From: Paeniglutamicibacter gangotriensis Lz1y
GTDB taxonomy: Bacteria; Actinomycetota; Actinomycetes; Actinomycetales; Micrococcaceae
Length of the DNA stretch: 64,000 nt
Assembly: GCF_000348945.1 (NCBI RefSeq)
Contig: NZ_AOCK01000005.1
Coordinates: 124,001-188,000 of the forward strand
Direction: 5' to 3'
Shown: piece after piece, positions 26,392 to 34,770 of the stretch
Layout: each line of letters begins with the position of its first letter
How positions within the stretch are numbered: position 1 is the first letter of the stretch
Position numbers and translations under genes: made by a program
Notes under the pieces: generated by a model
What the model was told of the DNA's origin: nothing
Seen by the model: the letters and a program-made list of their open reading frames with translations, nothing else
The model's database searches: none

Positions 26392-26455
26392 AACTTACCG
26401 TCGAGTAAGTTTTTTCCTCAAAACCCTTGCAAACCTACCCGCGAGTAAGTTCAAT
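26392..26455 (+). promoter_or_regulatory. Promoter with two TetR-like operators
   Basis: The gene-free region 26298-26625 holds two related inverted repeats: AACTTAC-N6-GTAAGTT (26392-26411) and AACCTAC-N6-GTAAGTT (26432-26451), 40 bp centre to centre. TTGCAA (26427-26432) and TTCAAT (26450-26455), 17 bp apart, form a likely sigma-70-type promoter with the second operator in its spacer. No matching regulator gene lies next to it. Confidence 0.7.
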
Positions 26456-26625
26456 GGTTCTAGTCCATTCTGTTATCCAGATCACACCCTGACCGCGATT
26501 CTGGCCACACCGGCCGCAGGACCACCCAGCTCCACCGGGCCATGGCGCCTGACGTACTTCGGTGCGCCCAAAATCGCCACGGTCTTCCACCGCACCACCA
26601 ACGATTTCAACCCCAAGGAGTCCAG

Positions 26626-29034
26626 TTGAATGCACATCTGGCGGCCAAGCGGCATACATTGCTGCACGCCATCATCACCGTTTTGCTCGGCCTGTTCCTG
26701 ATCGCCTTCGTGGCTTTCTACGCAATGTTTTCCTCGCAGGTTGCCACCGGCGCCTCCGACTTGAACAACGGCATGGGCAAGGCCAATGACGGCGTAGCCA
26801 AGCTTGCTGACGGTTCCACCTCGGCGGCCTCGGGCGCCGAGGAACTCGCAGCTGGGACAAGCGCCTTGTCCTCCGGCTCGCAGGAACTCGCCGATGGTGC
26901 ACAAAGCGCCGCAGATGGAGCCACCAAGCTGGGCGAGGGCGCAACCTCACTGCATGCCGGCACCTCCAAGCTGTCGGTCGGTGCCCAGGATGCAGCCACA
27001 GGATCTTCCAAACTCGGCCGCGGTGCCGCCGACCTGGCAACCGGAGTGAACAAGCTGGCCACCGGATCCAACTCCGTCGATGCGGCCGCCGGACAGCTCG
27101 ATGCCGGGGCCGGCAAGCTGGCCACCGGGGCCAAGGATGCACAGGTAGGCGCCGATGCGCTCAGTGATGGTTCTTCCAAGCTCGCCACCGGAGCCGGAGA
27201 CCTGGCCGCGGGTACCGCCACCTTGGACGCTGGGGCGAAGTCCCTGAAGGACGGTTCACTGAAACTCTCGGCAGGCATGTCAGAGCTGGGAATTGGAGCA
27301 GGTCAGGCTAACGCCGGCGCTCAGGATCTTTCAGCAGGCGCGCAGCAGGTCGCCACCGGTGCAGGTGCAGCCCATGACGGCGCACAAAAACTCGCCGCCG
27401 GAACCGAAGCGGCCAAGGCTGGAGCCGAGAAGCTCGCCGCCGGCACCACGAGTGCAGCAGCAGGTTCCGACGCGCTGGCCGCAGGAAGTGGCAAGCTCCT
27501 CGGAGGCGTGGAAGAACTAGCCAGCAAGGCCCCTGCCCTGCTTGAAGGCGTAGCCTCCCTGAAAAACGGTTCCGGACAGCTGGCCACCGGCAGCACCAAG
27601 CTGGCCAAGGGAACCAAGTCACTGTCCGCCGCCGCTCCGCAGCTGAGCGAAGGCATCGCCGCCGCCAACCAGGGCGCTGCCGGTGTTCAAACCGGTGCCA
27701 AAAACCTGTCCGCCGGATTGACCGAGGCTGATTCGAAGACCGGAGATCTTACCGACGGATCCACGCGTCTGGCCAAGGGCATGGGCGACCTCGCGGCATT
27801 GATGAAGAAGGACCCGGCCGTCCCCGCCGGTCAGCTGATGGAGAAGATCAATGCGCTCAACGAAGATTCCCAGGAACTCAACGGCGGCATGAAGAAACTG
27901 CATGCCGGTACCACGGAGCTGAAGGCCGGGGCCAAGAAACTTGCCACCGGCAGCGACCAGCTCTCCAAGGGCATGGCAACTCTGAAGTCCAGCACCAAGG
28001 ACCTTCCGGCCCAAACCAGCGCGCTGAACGACGGTGCTCAGGCCTTGAAATCCGGTGCCGCCACGCTTGATGGCGGACTGGGTGAACTCAGCGACGGGTC
28101 AAAGGAACTGGGCCAAGGCATTGGGGCTCTGAAGGCCGGAGCCACCGATCTGAACGCCGGTGCCCAGGACCTCAATTCAGGGCTCGGTGCTCTCGATGCG
28201 GGATTCAATGACAAGAAAAAGGGTCTGATGGCCGGCATGGGCTCATTGGGCAACGGCGCCACGGAACTGGCCGAAGGCACCGATGCGCTGGCCGCCGGCA
28301 CCACCAAGCTCAGCACCGGTGCAGGTTCCTTGGCCACGGGAACGGCATCACTTGAGGACGGAGCAGGCAAGCTCACCAACGGTGCCCAGGATCTGGCCGA
28401 AGGCGGGACTACCCTAGCCACGGGCACCTCAAGCCTGAATGACGGTGCCGGCAAGCTGGATTCCGGTGCGAAGGAACTTGCCGCTGGCGGCAAGAAGCTG
28501 GCTGCCGGGACCGATATGCTCGCCAGCGGAACCGGCGAGCTCAAGGCAGGCACCTCCAAGCTGGCGGCTAACACCCCCGCACTGGCCCAGGGCGCAGAAT
28601 CGGCAGCAGCCGGTGCCGCCAAGATCCAGACCGGTGCCAGCAGCTTGGCGGAAGGAAACGCAAAGCTTGCTCGTGGTGCAGGAGATCTGGACGCCGGGGC
28701 AGCCAAGCTGGCCGGCGGAACCGAAACCCTAGAGTTGGGCCTCGAAGCCCTACGCAAGGGGTCCGGGGATCTCTCCACCGGTGCCGTCCGTCTCGACGAA
28801 GGTGCCACCACGTTGGCCGCGGGCAACTCGGAGCTCGCAAACGGCTTGTCCACGTTGTCCGAGGGCTCTACCCAACTGGCCAGCGGCACCTCGAAGTTGG
28901 AGGCCAGCACGCAAGCGGTTTCTGCGGCCAAGATCAGCAGCGGCCCCAGCGCCCTGTTGCTCTTGATCCCGTTGGCACTGTTGCTGATCCCGGCGCTGAT
29001 CATGGCTCGCAACCGTCGCTACCTCCGCCGCTAA
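26626..29034 (+). CDS. Membrane-anchored xxxLxxG heptad-repeat protein (YhgE/Pip-like rod)
   Basis: 802 residues from a TTG start with AAGGAG five bases upstream. One membrane segment lies at the N-terminus (HTLLHAIITVLLGLFLIAF) and one at the C-terminus (LLLLIPLALLLIPALIM). Between them lie about 730 residues of nearly continuous heptads of the pattern L..G, rich in Ala, Gly, Ser, Asp and Lys, about 100 copies. Only short breaks occur (PAVPAGQLMEKINALNEDS and NDKKKGLMAGM). This heptad is the repeat described in YhgE/Pip proteins (TIGR03057), which normally also carry ABC-2-like membrane domains; here these are absent. Both ends should sit in the membrane with a long extracellular coiled rod. 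Two operators precede it and a strong terminator follows. Function unknown. Confidence 0.9.
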   Translation: MNAHLAAKRHTLLHAIITVLLGLFLIAFVAFYAMFSSQVATGASDLNNGMGKANDGVAKLADGSTSAASGAEELAAGTSALSSGSQELADGAQSAADGATKLGEGATSLHAGTSKLSVGAQDAATGSSKLGRGAADLATGVNKLATGSNSVDAAAGQLDAGAGKLATGAKDAQVGADALSDGSSKLATGAGDLAAGTATLDAGAKSLKDGSLKLSAGMSELGIGAGQANAGAQDLSAGAQQVATGAGAAHDGAQKLAAGTEAAKAGAEKLAAGTTSAAAGSDALAAGSGKLLGGVEELASKAPALLEGVASLKNGSGQLATGSTKLAKGTKSLSAAAPQLSEGIAAANQGAAGVQTGAKNLSAGLTEADSKTGDLTDGSTRLAKGMGDLAALMKKDPAVPAGQLMEKINALNEDSQELNGGMKKLHAGTTELKAGAKKLATGSDQLSKGMATLKSSTKDLPAQTSALNDGAQALKSGAATLDGGLGELSDGSKELGQGIGALKAGATDLNAGAQDLNSGLGALDAGFNDKKKGLMAGMGSLGNGATELAEGTDALAAGTTKLSTGAGSLATGTASLEDGAGKLTNGAQDLAEGGTTLATGTSSLNDGAGKLDSGAKELAAGGKKLAAGTDMLASGTGELKAGTSKLAANTPALAQGAESAAAGAAKIQTGASSLAEGNAKLARGAGDLDAGAAKLAGGTETLELGLEALRKGSGDLSTGAVRLDEGATTLAAGNSELANGLSTLSEGSTQLASGTSKLEASTQAVSAAKISSGPSALLLLIPLALLLIPALIMARNRRYLRR

Positions 29035-29069
29035 GCGCTAGCAAAAGAAAGCCGCACCACCGTTGATAC

Positions 29070-29114
29070 GGCCGTGGCCCGCACCGAACGTCCCGGTGCG
29101 GGCCACGGCCTTTT
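29070..29114 (+). terminator. Rho-independent terminator of heptad-repeat gene
   Basis: A perfect 17-bp GC-rich stem (29070-29086 with 29094-29110), 7-base loop, followed by TTTT. Confidence 0.95.
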
Positions 29115-29214
29115 CGGTCGCATCCGTGGGGCGAGTCGTCACTGTAATAGGTCTTCGGTGCGGCAGGCACTAGCGTGGAGCCGGTCGCAAAATTAGTTCG
29201 AAGTGAGGATATTC

Positions 29215-30198
29215 GTGGGAACAACAATCCGCATTGGCATTGCCGGTTATGGAAACCTAGGGCGCGGGGTGCAGTCCGCCATCGCCAAGAACCCCGATAT
29301 GGAATTGGTGGGCGTCTACACCCGCAGGGACCCGGCAACACTGTCCTTGCCCGGGGGTGCCTCAGCCTTCCACATGGATGAGCTGGTCAAGCACACAAAC
29401 GACATCGATGTGCTGATCCTTTGCGGCGGTTCCAAGTCCGATCTGCCCGAACAGACCCCCGCGTTGGCCGCTCTCTTCAACACCGTCGATAGCTTCGACA
29501 CCCACGCGAAGATCCCCGAGCATTTCGCTGCGGTCGACGCCCCGGCCACCACTGCCGGTAAGACCGCGCTGATCTCCGCCGGTTGGGATCCGGGAATGTT
29601 CTCCATCAACCGCGTCTACGGCGAGGCTTTGCTTCCCGACGGCGAAACCTACACATTCTGGGGCCGCGGCCTAAGCCAGGGCCACTCGGATGCCGTCCGC
29701 AGGGTTCCTGGCGTTGCCGCAGGTGTCCAGTACACGATCCCGAGCACCGAGGCCATCGCCAAGGTCCGCGCCGGGGACCGCCCCACGCTCAGCACCCGCG
29801 AGAAGCACGTGCGTGAATGTTTCGTCGTGCTCGAGGACGGTGCCGACGCCGAGGTGGTCAAGACGGCCATCGTGACCATGGAGCACTACTTCGATCAGTA
29901 CGAAACCACGGTGAACTTCATCGATGCAGCCACGCTGGCTTCGGAGCACTCCTCAATGCCGCACGGCGGATTCGTCTTCCGCAGCGGCAACACTTCCGAC
30001 TCCCACGCACAGGTCATCGAGTACTCGCTGACGCTCCAGTCGAATCCTGAATTCACTTCCAGCGTGCTGGTGGCCTATGCCCGCGCGGTGCACAAGATGA
30101 ACCAGGCCGGCCAGATCGGCGCCAAGACGGTCTTCGACGTCGCTCCCGGCCTGCTGTCCCCCAAGTCGCCAGAGCAGCTGCGCGCCGAAATGCTGTAG
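29215..30198 (+). CDS. ddh: meso-Diaminopimelate D-dehydrogenase
   Basis: 327 residues. The protein follows corynebacterial Ddh along its length: an NADPH-binding N-terminus IRIGIAGYGNLGRGVQSAIA, then SAGWDPGMFSINRVYGEA, FWGRGLSQGHSDAVRRVPGV and SSMPHGGFV. It forms meso-diaminopimelate in one step from tetrahydrodipicolinate, ammonia and NADPH (EC 1.4.1.16), bypassing the succinylase branch of lysine synthesis. GAGG lies six bases before the GTG at 29215; an earlier GTG at 29203 is less suitable. It is monocistronic between two hairpins. This enzyme is patchily distributed, so its presence is informative about lineage and lysine supply. Confidence 0.95.
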   Translation: MGTTIRIGIAGYGNLGRGVQSAIAKNPDMELVGVYTRRDPATLSLPGGASAFHMDELVKHTNDIDVLILCGGSKSDLPEQTPALAALFNTVDSFDTHAKIPEHFAAVDAPATTAGKTALISAGWDPGMFSINRVYGEALLPDGETYTFWGRGLSQGHSDAVRRVPGVAAGVQYTIPSTEAIAKVRAGDRPTLSTREKHVRECFVVLEDGADAEVVKTAIVTMEHYFDQYETTVNFIDAATLASEHSSMPHGGFVFRSGNTSDSHAQVIEYSLTLQSNPEFTSSVLVAYARAVHKMNQAGQIGAKTVFDVAPGLLSPKSPEQLRAEML

Positions 30199-30222
30199 TT
30201 CGCACGTTCAACAAGGAGTTCT

Positions 30223-30254
30223 AGTGGGCGCGGGCCATGAGGTCCGCGCCCACT
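30223..30254. terminator. Hairpin between ddh and convergent gene
   Basis: Perfect 11-bp stem AGTGGGCGCGG/CCGCGCCCACT with a 10-base loop between two convergent stops; weak T-tract. Confidence 0.75.
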
Positions 30255-30275
30255 GGCGTTTCCGTGCTCCGGTGA

Positions 30276-30860
30276 TTATTTGCGGCGTTTGACCCGTCGC
30301 GGCTTCTGCAGCCAGCCCCTGAGCAATTGCGTGGTGACGGGCAGGAAGATGTAAGTCATCAGCGGAGTCAGGATGGCGATGTTCAGCAGCACGGCCAACA
30401 CCAGGGGCCAATCGGCCAACAGCGGCATCAACAACAGGTTGGAGAGCAGGCTCAACGGGAAAAACGGGAGGAAGATACTCACCGCTTGTTTCCAACGCGG
30501 CGGAACCACCGTCTCGGTAACGGTCAGCTGGGTGTCTCCGTGTTGCTCGAACCAACCTTCGATCCCCGTACGGTGCTCCACCTTGGTGATTTCAACAAGT
30601 TCTGCAGCGCTGTCAATCCACCAGCTGCGTTCCTCGGATTCGTCCCAGGCTGCCAGCGTTTTCTCCGAGGAGAAGCGGTAAAGCACGTGCCATTCATTGG
30701 AATCAGGTGCCGTGCGGATCCACCCGGACCCAAGATAGCCGTTCCATTCGCGGGCCAGTTCCTGGCCGGCCTGGACCCAGGCATTGAAGCGACGGTGGTG
30801 TTCGGGCAGTACAGTCCGGGTTATGGACACGGTGATGGGGTTCGCTTGTGGCATTCCCAT
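30276..30860 (-). CDS. ABM-domain protein with C-terminal membrane segments
   Basis: 194 residues. Residues about 8-100 form an antibiotic-biosynthesis-monooxygenase-like ferredoxin fold (PITVSITRTVLPEHHRRFNAWVQAGQ, then WHVLYRFSSEKTLAAWDESEER). Two membrane segments follow (about 125-145 and 150-170) and a very basic tail (RRVKRRK). The combination of a soluble ABM domain and a membrane anchor recurs in actinobacterial and proteobacterial proteins of unknown function. A second ATG two codons in is equally possible. It converges on ddh and is divergent from the aldolase-like gene. Confidence 0.8.
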   Translation of the reverse strand: MGMPQANPITVSITRTVLPEHHRRFNAWVQAGQELAREWNGYLGSGWIRTAPDSNEWHVLYRFSSEKTLAAWDESEERSWWIDSAAELVEITKVEHRTGIEGWFEQHGDTQLTVTETVVPPRWKQAVSIFLPFFPLSLLSNLLLMPLLADWPLVLAVLLNIAILTPLMTYIFLPVTTQLLRGWLQKPRRVKRRK

Positions 30861-31041
30861 AATCTAGTGCCTTCGGCCGCCTCCCGGCGACTCTTCCTTG
30901 GCACGGCGGCACCGCAAGAATAGGAGTCTTCGGGGTAACAGAGGATCGGCGGGCCGTCCCCATCACCAGGCGATGCACCAACAGCGCACTAGACTGCACT
31001 TATGCTGGACAATTCGTTCTCGCCGACCGCCAGCTGAAGCC

Positions 31042-31962
31042 GTGCCCACCTTCGTGATTGGACAACCCGTGTTTACCGGCCTCAGTGCTTTCCCGCTCAC
31101 CCCACTGCGCGATGACGCCTTCGACGAGGCCGCTTATGCGGGCCTAGTCACCCGGTTGGCAGAGGCCGGGGTCGACTCCATTGCGGCCCTCGGATCCACC
31201 GGGTCCTACATGTACCTGGAGCGCAACGAGCGCCGTCAGGCCGCCCGGGCCGCGGTGGAACATGCCGGGGCGATCCCCGTCATCGTGGGGATCGGTGCTT
31301 TGCGAACCTCCCAGGTCCAGGCCCTGGCTTACGACGCGCAGGAGGCCGGCGCCTCCGCGGTTCTGCTCGCCCCCGCCACCTACCAGGGGCTCGGGGATGA
31401 CGAGGTGTTCTCTCTGTTCGAGGATGTTACGGCAGGTTTGTCTGTGCCCTTGGTGGTCTACGACAACCCCGGGACCACCCATGTCACGTTCACCGACGAG
31501 CTCCATGCCCGTATCGCTTCCCTGGCCCACGTGGCATCGATCAAGATTCCCCCGGTCTCCACAGATCCCGATGCGGCGGCGGCGAGGGTGCGGAACCTGC
31601 GTGACCGTATCCCGGCCGAAGTGACCATCGGGGTCTCGGGCGATGGTTCGGCGGCGGCCGGCCTCCAGGCCGGATGCGACGCTTGGTACTCGGTCATCGC
31701 AGGCACCCTCCCGGCACCGGCGCTGGCGATCACCCGCGCCGCGCAGGCCGGAGACTTCGAAGCGGCCCTCGCGGAATCAGCCAGGCTGGCTCCCCTGTGG
31801 TCATTATTCGCCGAGCACGGCAGCTACCGGGTCACCGCCGCGATCGCCGAGCAACTGGGCTTGGTCGCCGGGTACAGCCTGCCGCGCCCCGTCCAAGGAC
31901 TCGGGACTGCAGCGCGTGTACGCGTTGCGGAGATCATTGATGAACTGCATCTGGTCCCCTGA
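31042..31962 (+). CDS. Dihydrodipicolinate synthase-family aldolase
   Basis: 306 residues. A TIM barrel starting FTGLSAFPLTPL, with the GSTGS phosphate/pyruvate loop, the catalytic Tyr in LVVYDNPG and the Schiff-base Lys in ASIKIPP. These mark the DapA/NanA family of pyruvate-dependent aldolases. The loop GSTGSYMYL differs from the GTTGE of true DapA, so the physiological reaction is probably another aldol or dehydratase reaction. Proximity to ddh is suggestive of lysine synthesis but not conclusive, because an ABM gene lies between on the other strand. The GTG at 31042 is chosen by family length; no strong ribosome site. Confidence 0.8.
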   Translation: MPTFVIGQPVFTGLSAFPLTPLRDDAFDEAAYAGLVTRLAEAGVDSIAALGSTGSYMYLERNERRQAARAAVEHAGAIPVIVGIGALRTSQVQALAYDAQEAGASAVLLAPATYQGLGDDEVFSLFEDVTAGLSVPLVVYDNPGTTHVTFTDELHARIASLAHVASIKIPPVSTDPDAAAARVRNLRDRIPAEVTIGVSGDGSAAAGLQAGCDAWYSVIAGTLPAPALAITRAAQAGDFEAALAESARLAPLWSLFAEHGSYRVTAAIAEQLGLVAGYSLPRPVQGLGTAARVRVAEIIDELHLVP

Positions 31963-32005
31963 CCGATCAACCGGGCAACCTGGTGATCGGGGCTCTCGGC
32001 GAGCG

Positions 32006-33190
32006 CTACGACCAGCCCACCACTAGCCGCGCAGCCTGCGTAGGTATCGTCGGATCCACCCCGGTGATCTGGGCGAAGCGCTTCAGCCTGTTCATCAGGG
32101 TGTTGCGGTGGCAATACAACCGATCCGCTGCCTGGGCGATGCTGCCGGTTTCTAGATAGGCCACTACCGCTTCGCCAAGCCTGCGTCTCTCGGTGGTCCC
32201 GCAGTCCTCGAGGGAACGTTCAACGTCTCCGAGCCCCGGCGCCCCGGACCGCTCGAGCTCACGGCGAGCCATGCGGGCCCAGCCCCGCGACCAGGTCATC
32301 GCCCCGCGTTCCTCCGGTTCGAGCAGCTTTGCCAACGAGGCGGCGACCGTCGCAGTCTGCGATACCCGCTCAAGGGTGCACCCCTCTCCAATCAATCCGC
32401 AGGTCAACCGTTCAAGGCTTGCATAGAGCCGGCCGGCTCCGGAGCCTGCACGAACCCCCAGTGGAAAGAAGACCACCAGAACGTCGGCCCGTGAATAGCT
32501 CAGCACCTCGTGACCTGCCTGCGCATTGGCTAGCGCCAGGCGCATGGCCGGGATGTTCTCCCACGAAGCGACGGCAACCACGTATTCGGTATCCAGATCC
32601 TGACCCAGCTCTTCGGCAATCCGTTCCAAGTCCGCCGGAGTCAAGTTCTTTTCGCTGAAGAGCGTGGCCAGGTAACCCTGTCGCATGTTTGCCGCTTCGG
32701 CCTGGATCCGACTCAGTTCATCGACGTAGGCCTGCTGGGTCTGGCCCGCGTAACCGTCAACAACTTCCCACACCCTGGCGGTGTGTTCCACCAGCAAGGG
32801 CGCATCCTCCGGTACGGCGATCGAGGTGATAGCCTCCCAGATCACCGAGAAATCCAGCCGGATCGCTGTCATCAACGCCTCGATCGGCACTCCTGCCCTC
32901 GCCCTGGACACCCCCACGTCCAGCGCAATCGCATCACGCTGCTCCAGGTACTCCGGGGCATCGGCATCGACCTTCATCGCCAGGATCAGTGCCTCGAAGG
33001 ATGCGCTGCCGGTGCGCCTGATCTCGCTGATCGGCAGCGGCGACTGCGCATAGACCGGAATGTCACCCAGACGCTCAAGGAATTCTTCGGTCAGGTTCCC
33101 GACATCGAGCCTGTTCAAGAGCGCAGTCCAGCGCTCCTCACCGCCCTTTTGTCTGTTTCGCGTATTTACGATGCCATAATCCGATCCCAT
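32006..33190 (-). CDS. PucR family transcriptional regulator
   Basis: 394 residues. An N-terminal RsbRD-like helical domain (LLNRLDVGNLTEEFLERL) is followed by a GGDEF-like middle region. A C-terminal PucR helix-turn-helix closes it: VVAYLETGSIAQAADRLYCHRNTLMNRLKRF. PucR proteins control purine, ureide and amino-acid catabolic genes, usually as activators. The ATG at 33190 has GGGGTG upstream; a longer frame to 33274 is unlikely. It is divergent from a four-gene catabolic operon 163 bases away and is its probable regulator. Confidence 0.9.
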   Translation of the reverse strand: MGSDYGIVNTRNRQKGGEERWTALLNRLDVGNLTEEFLERLGDIPVYAQSPLPISEIRRTGSASFEALILAMKVDADAPEYLEQRDAIALDVGVSRARAGVPIEALMTAIRLDFSVIWEAITSIAVPEDAPLLVEHTARVWEVVDGYAGQTQQAYVDELSRIQAEAANMRQGYLATLFSEKNLTPADLERIAEELGQDLDTEYVVAVASWENIPAMRLALANAQAGHEVLSYSRADVLVVFFPLGVRAGSGAGRLYASLERLTCGLIGEGCTLERVSQTATVAASLAKLLEPEERGAMTWSRGWARMARRELERSGAPGLGDVERSLEDCGTTERRRLGEAVVAYLETGSIAQAADRLYCHRNTLMNRLKRFAQITGVDPTIPTQAARLVVGWS

Positions 33191-33233
33191 CACCCCATAA
33201 TATGTGCTTTTGCACTGATAGTGGCGTACAACT

Positions 33234-33259
33234 CGTGATGAATCGTGCGCTGCATCACG
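33234..33259. promoter_or_regulatory. Inverted repeat CGTGATG-N12-CATCACG in divergent promoter
   Basis: Perfect 7-bp arms lie between the PucR gene and the carrier gene. It is a candidate PucR site because of position and symmetry only. Confidence 0.4.
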
Positions 33260-33353
33260 CCGAACATTTGGCAAGATGGTCTCAGTCCCCCGGCATTCGG
33301 ATGGCCGACATCAATCCAGCGGCCCTCCCCTTGAGATCAGGCAGAAACTTCCC

Positions 33354-34676
33354 ATGAACCACACTTCAACACTCGAAGCGGGTGCAACCCAACAGATCTC
33401 CGACAAGGAGGCGACCAAGGTTGCCATCGGCGCCCTTATTGGCACGGCCATGGAGTGGTACGACTTCTTCCTCTTCAGCGCCGCAGCCGCGCTGGTGTTC
33501 AACGTCCAGTTCTTTGAAAGCCAGAACGCCACGGCAGCGGCCATGGCAGCCTTCGCAACCTTCGGCGTGGGACTCGTGGCCCGCCCCATCGGCGGCATGA
33601 TCTTCGGTGTGATGGGAGACAAGATCGGGCGCCGCAAGACGCTCATGGTCACCATCGTCGGCATCGGCATCATCACCGGGCTCATCGGTATGCTGCCGAC
33701 CTATGCCGCCATCGGGATCGGCGCGCCGATCCTGCTGGTCTTCCTGCGCATCGCCCAGGGCCTGTTCGTGGGCGGCGAGTGGTCCGGCGCCATGACCATC
33801 GTGGTGGAGAATGCGCCACTGCACCGCCGTGCCCGCTACGCGGCACTGCCGCAGATCGGCTCACCCATCGGCACCATCCTGTCCTCCGGCGGCTTCTTCC
33901 TGATGACGGTGTTCTTCTCCCAGGAAAGCTTCGATGCCTGGGGCTGGCGTGTCCCGTTCCTGGCCGCGATCCCGATGCTGCTGGTGGCTCTCTACATTCG
34001 TAGTCGCCTCGACGAGTCACCGGTCTTCAAGGAACTGGTGGCGAAGGGTGAAACCGAGAAGGCCCCGATCCGCACCACGCTTGTTGAATCCTGGAAGCAC
34101 ATCATCATCGGCATGGCCGCCGGAATGCTCGGGATCGGCGGCTTCTACCTGGTGACGGCCTTCGTGGTCTGGTACGGCGTGAACATCCTTGACTACAAGC
34201 CATCGCTGATGCTGCTCGGTGGCATCATTGCCGCCGTCGTCGAAATCCCGGTGCTGATCCTCGGCGGGCGCCTCGGCGAGCGCTTCGGTTCCTCCAAGGT
34301 CATCACCTACGGAGGCATCCTCTCCGCGATCGTCGCCTGGCCGGCCTTCCTGCTCATCGATTCCGGTAGCGAGGTGCTGGTGGTCGTTGGCATGACCCTG
34401 GCCGTCGCTGCGCTCTCCCTGCCCTACGCCGCTTCCGGCACCGTGCTGACCGGCTTGTTCCCCGCCAAGACCCGCTACACCGGTGTGGGCTTCGCCCAGA
34501 ACACCGCGGGGATGATCTCCGGGTTCATCCCATTGGCCGCCACCGCTCTGGTTGCGTCCGCGTCGGGCCACTGGTGGCCCGCGGCAGCCATGCTCATCTT
34601 CCTCTCGCTGTTCACCGCCGTTGCCGGTGTCATCGCCCCGCGGATGAGCGTCAGCCTTCCCGGGTTCAAGCACTAA
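33354..34676 (+). CDS. MFS transporter, metabolite:H+ symporter (MHS) family
   Basis: 440 residues and twelve membrane segments. AIGALIGTAMEWYDFFLF and GVMGDKIGRRKTL are the hallmarks of the MHS family (citrate, proline/betaine, shikimate and alpha-ketoglutarate carriers). SRLDESPVF after helix six is also typical. It opens the operon controlled by the divergent PucR regulator and probably imports the operon's substrate, a carboxylate or amide-bearing acid. The ATG at 33354 gives a normal N-terminus; 26 upstream codons are unlikely. The next gene starts 94 bases later. Confidence 0.9.
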   Translation: MNHTSTLEAGATQQISDKEATKVAIGALIGTAMEWYDFFLFSAAAALVFNVQFFESQNATAAAMAAFATFGVGLVARPIGGMIFGVMGDKIGRRKTLMVTIVGIGIITGLIGMLPTYAAIGIGAPILLVFLRIAQGLFVGGEWSGAMTIVVENAPLHRRARYAALPQIGSPIGTILSSGGFFLMTVFFSQESFDAWGWRVPFLAAIPMLLVALYIRSRLDESPVFKELVAKGETEKAPIRTTLVESWKHIIIGMAAGMLGIGGFYLVTAFVVWYGVNILDYKPSLMLLGGIIAAVVEIPVLILGGRLGERFGSSKVITYGGILSAIVAWPAFLLIDSGSEVLVVVGMTLAVAALSLPYAASGTVLTGLFPAKTRYTGVGFAQNTAGMISGFIPLAATALVASASGHWWPAAAMLIFLSLFTAVAGVIAPRMSVSLPGFKH

Positions 34677-34770
34677 GCATTGCATCACGGTTTCCCCGCG
34701 TGCCGTGGCCGCGGGGAACCAGGGCTCCATCATCTTTACTACGCTCCACCACAAAGGATCAGCACAGCAC

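Noticed and set aside
28038-29012. 324-residue open frame antisense to the heptad-repeat gene (and a second at 26718-27278)
   Set aside because: The repeat codons of the real gene avoid stops on the complement; the antisense product is low-complexity Ser/Pro/Ala without a ribosome site.
31042-31962. Calling the aldolase dapA because ddh is close
   Set aside because: The active-site loop is GSTGS rather than GTTGE, and the genes are separated by an opposite-strand gene.
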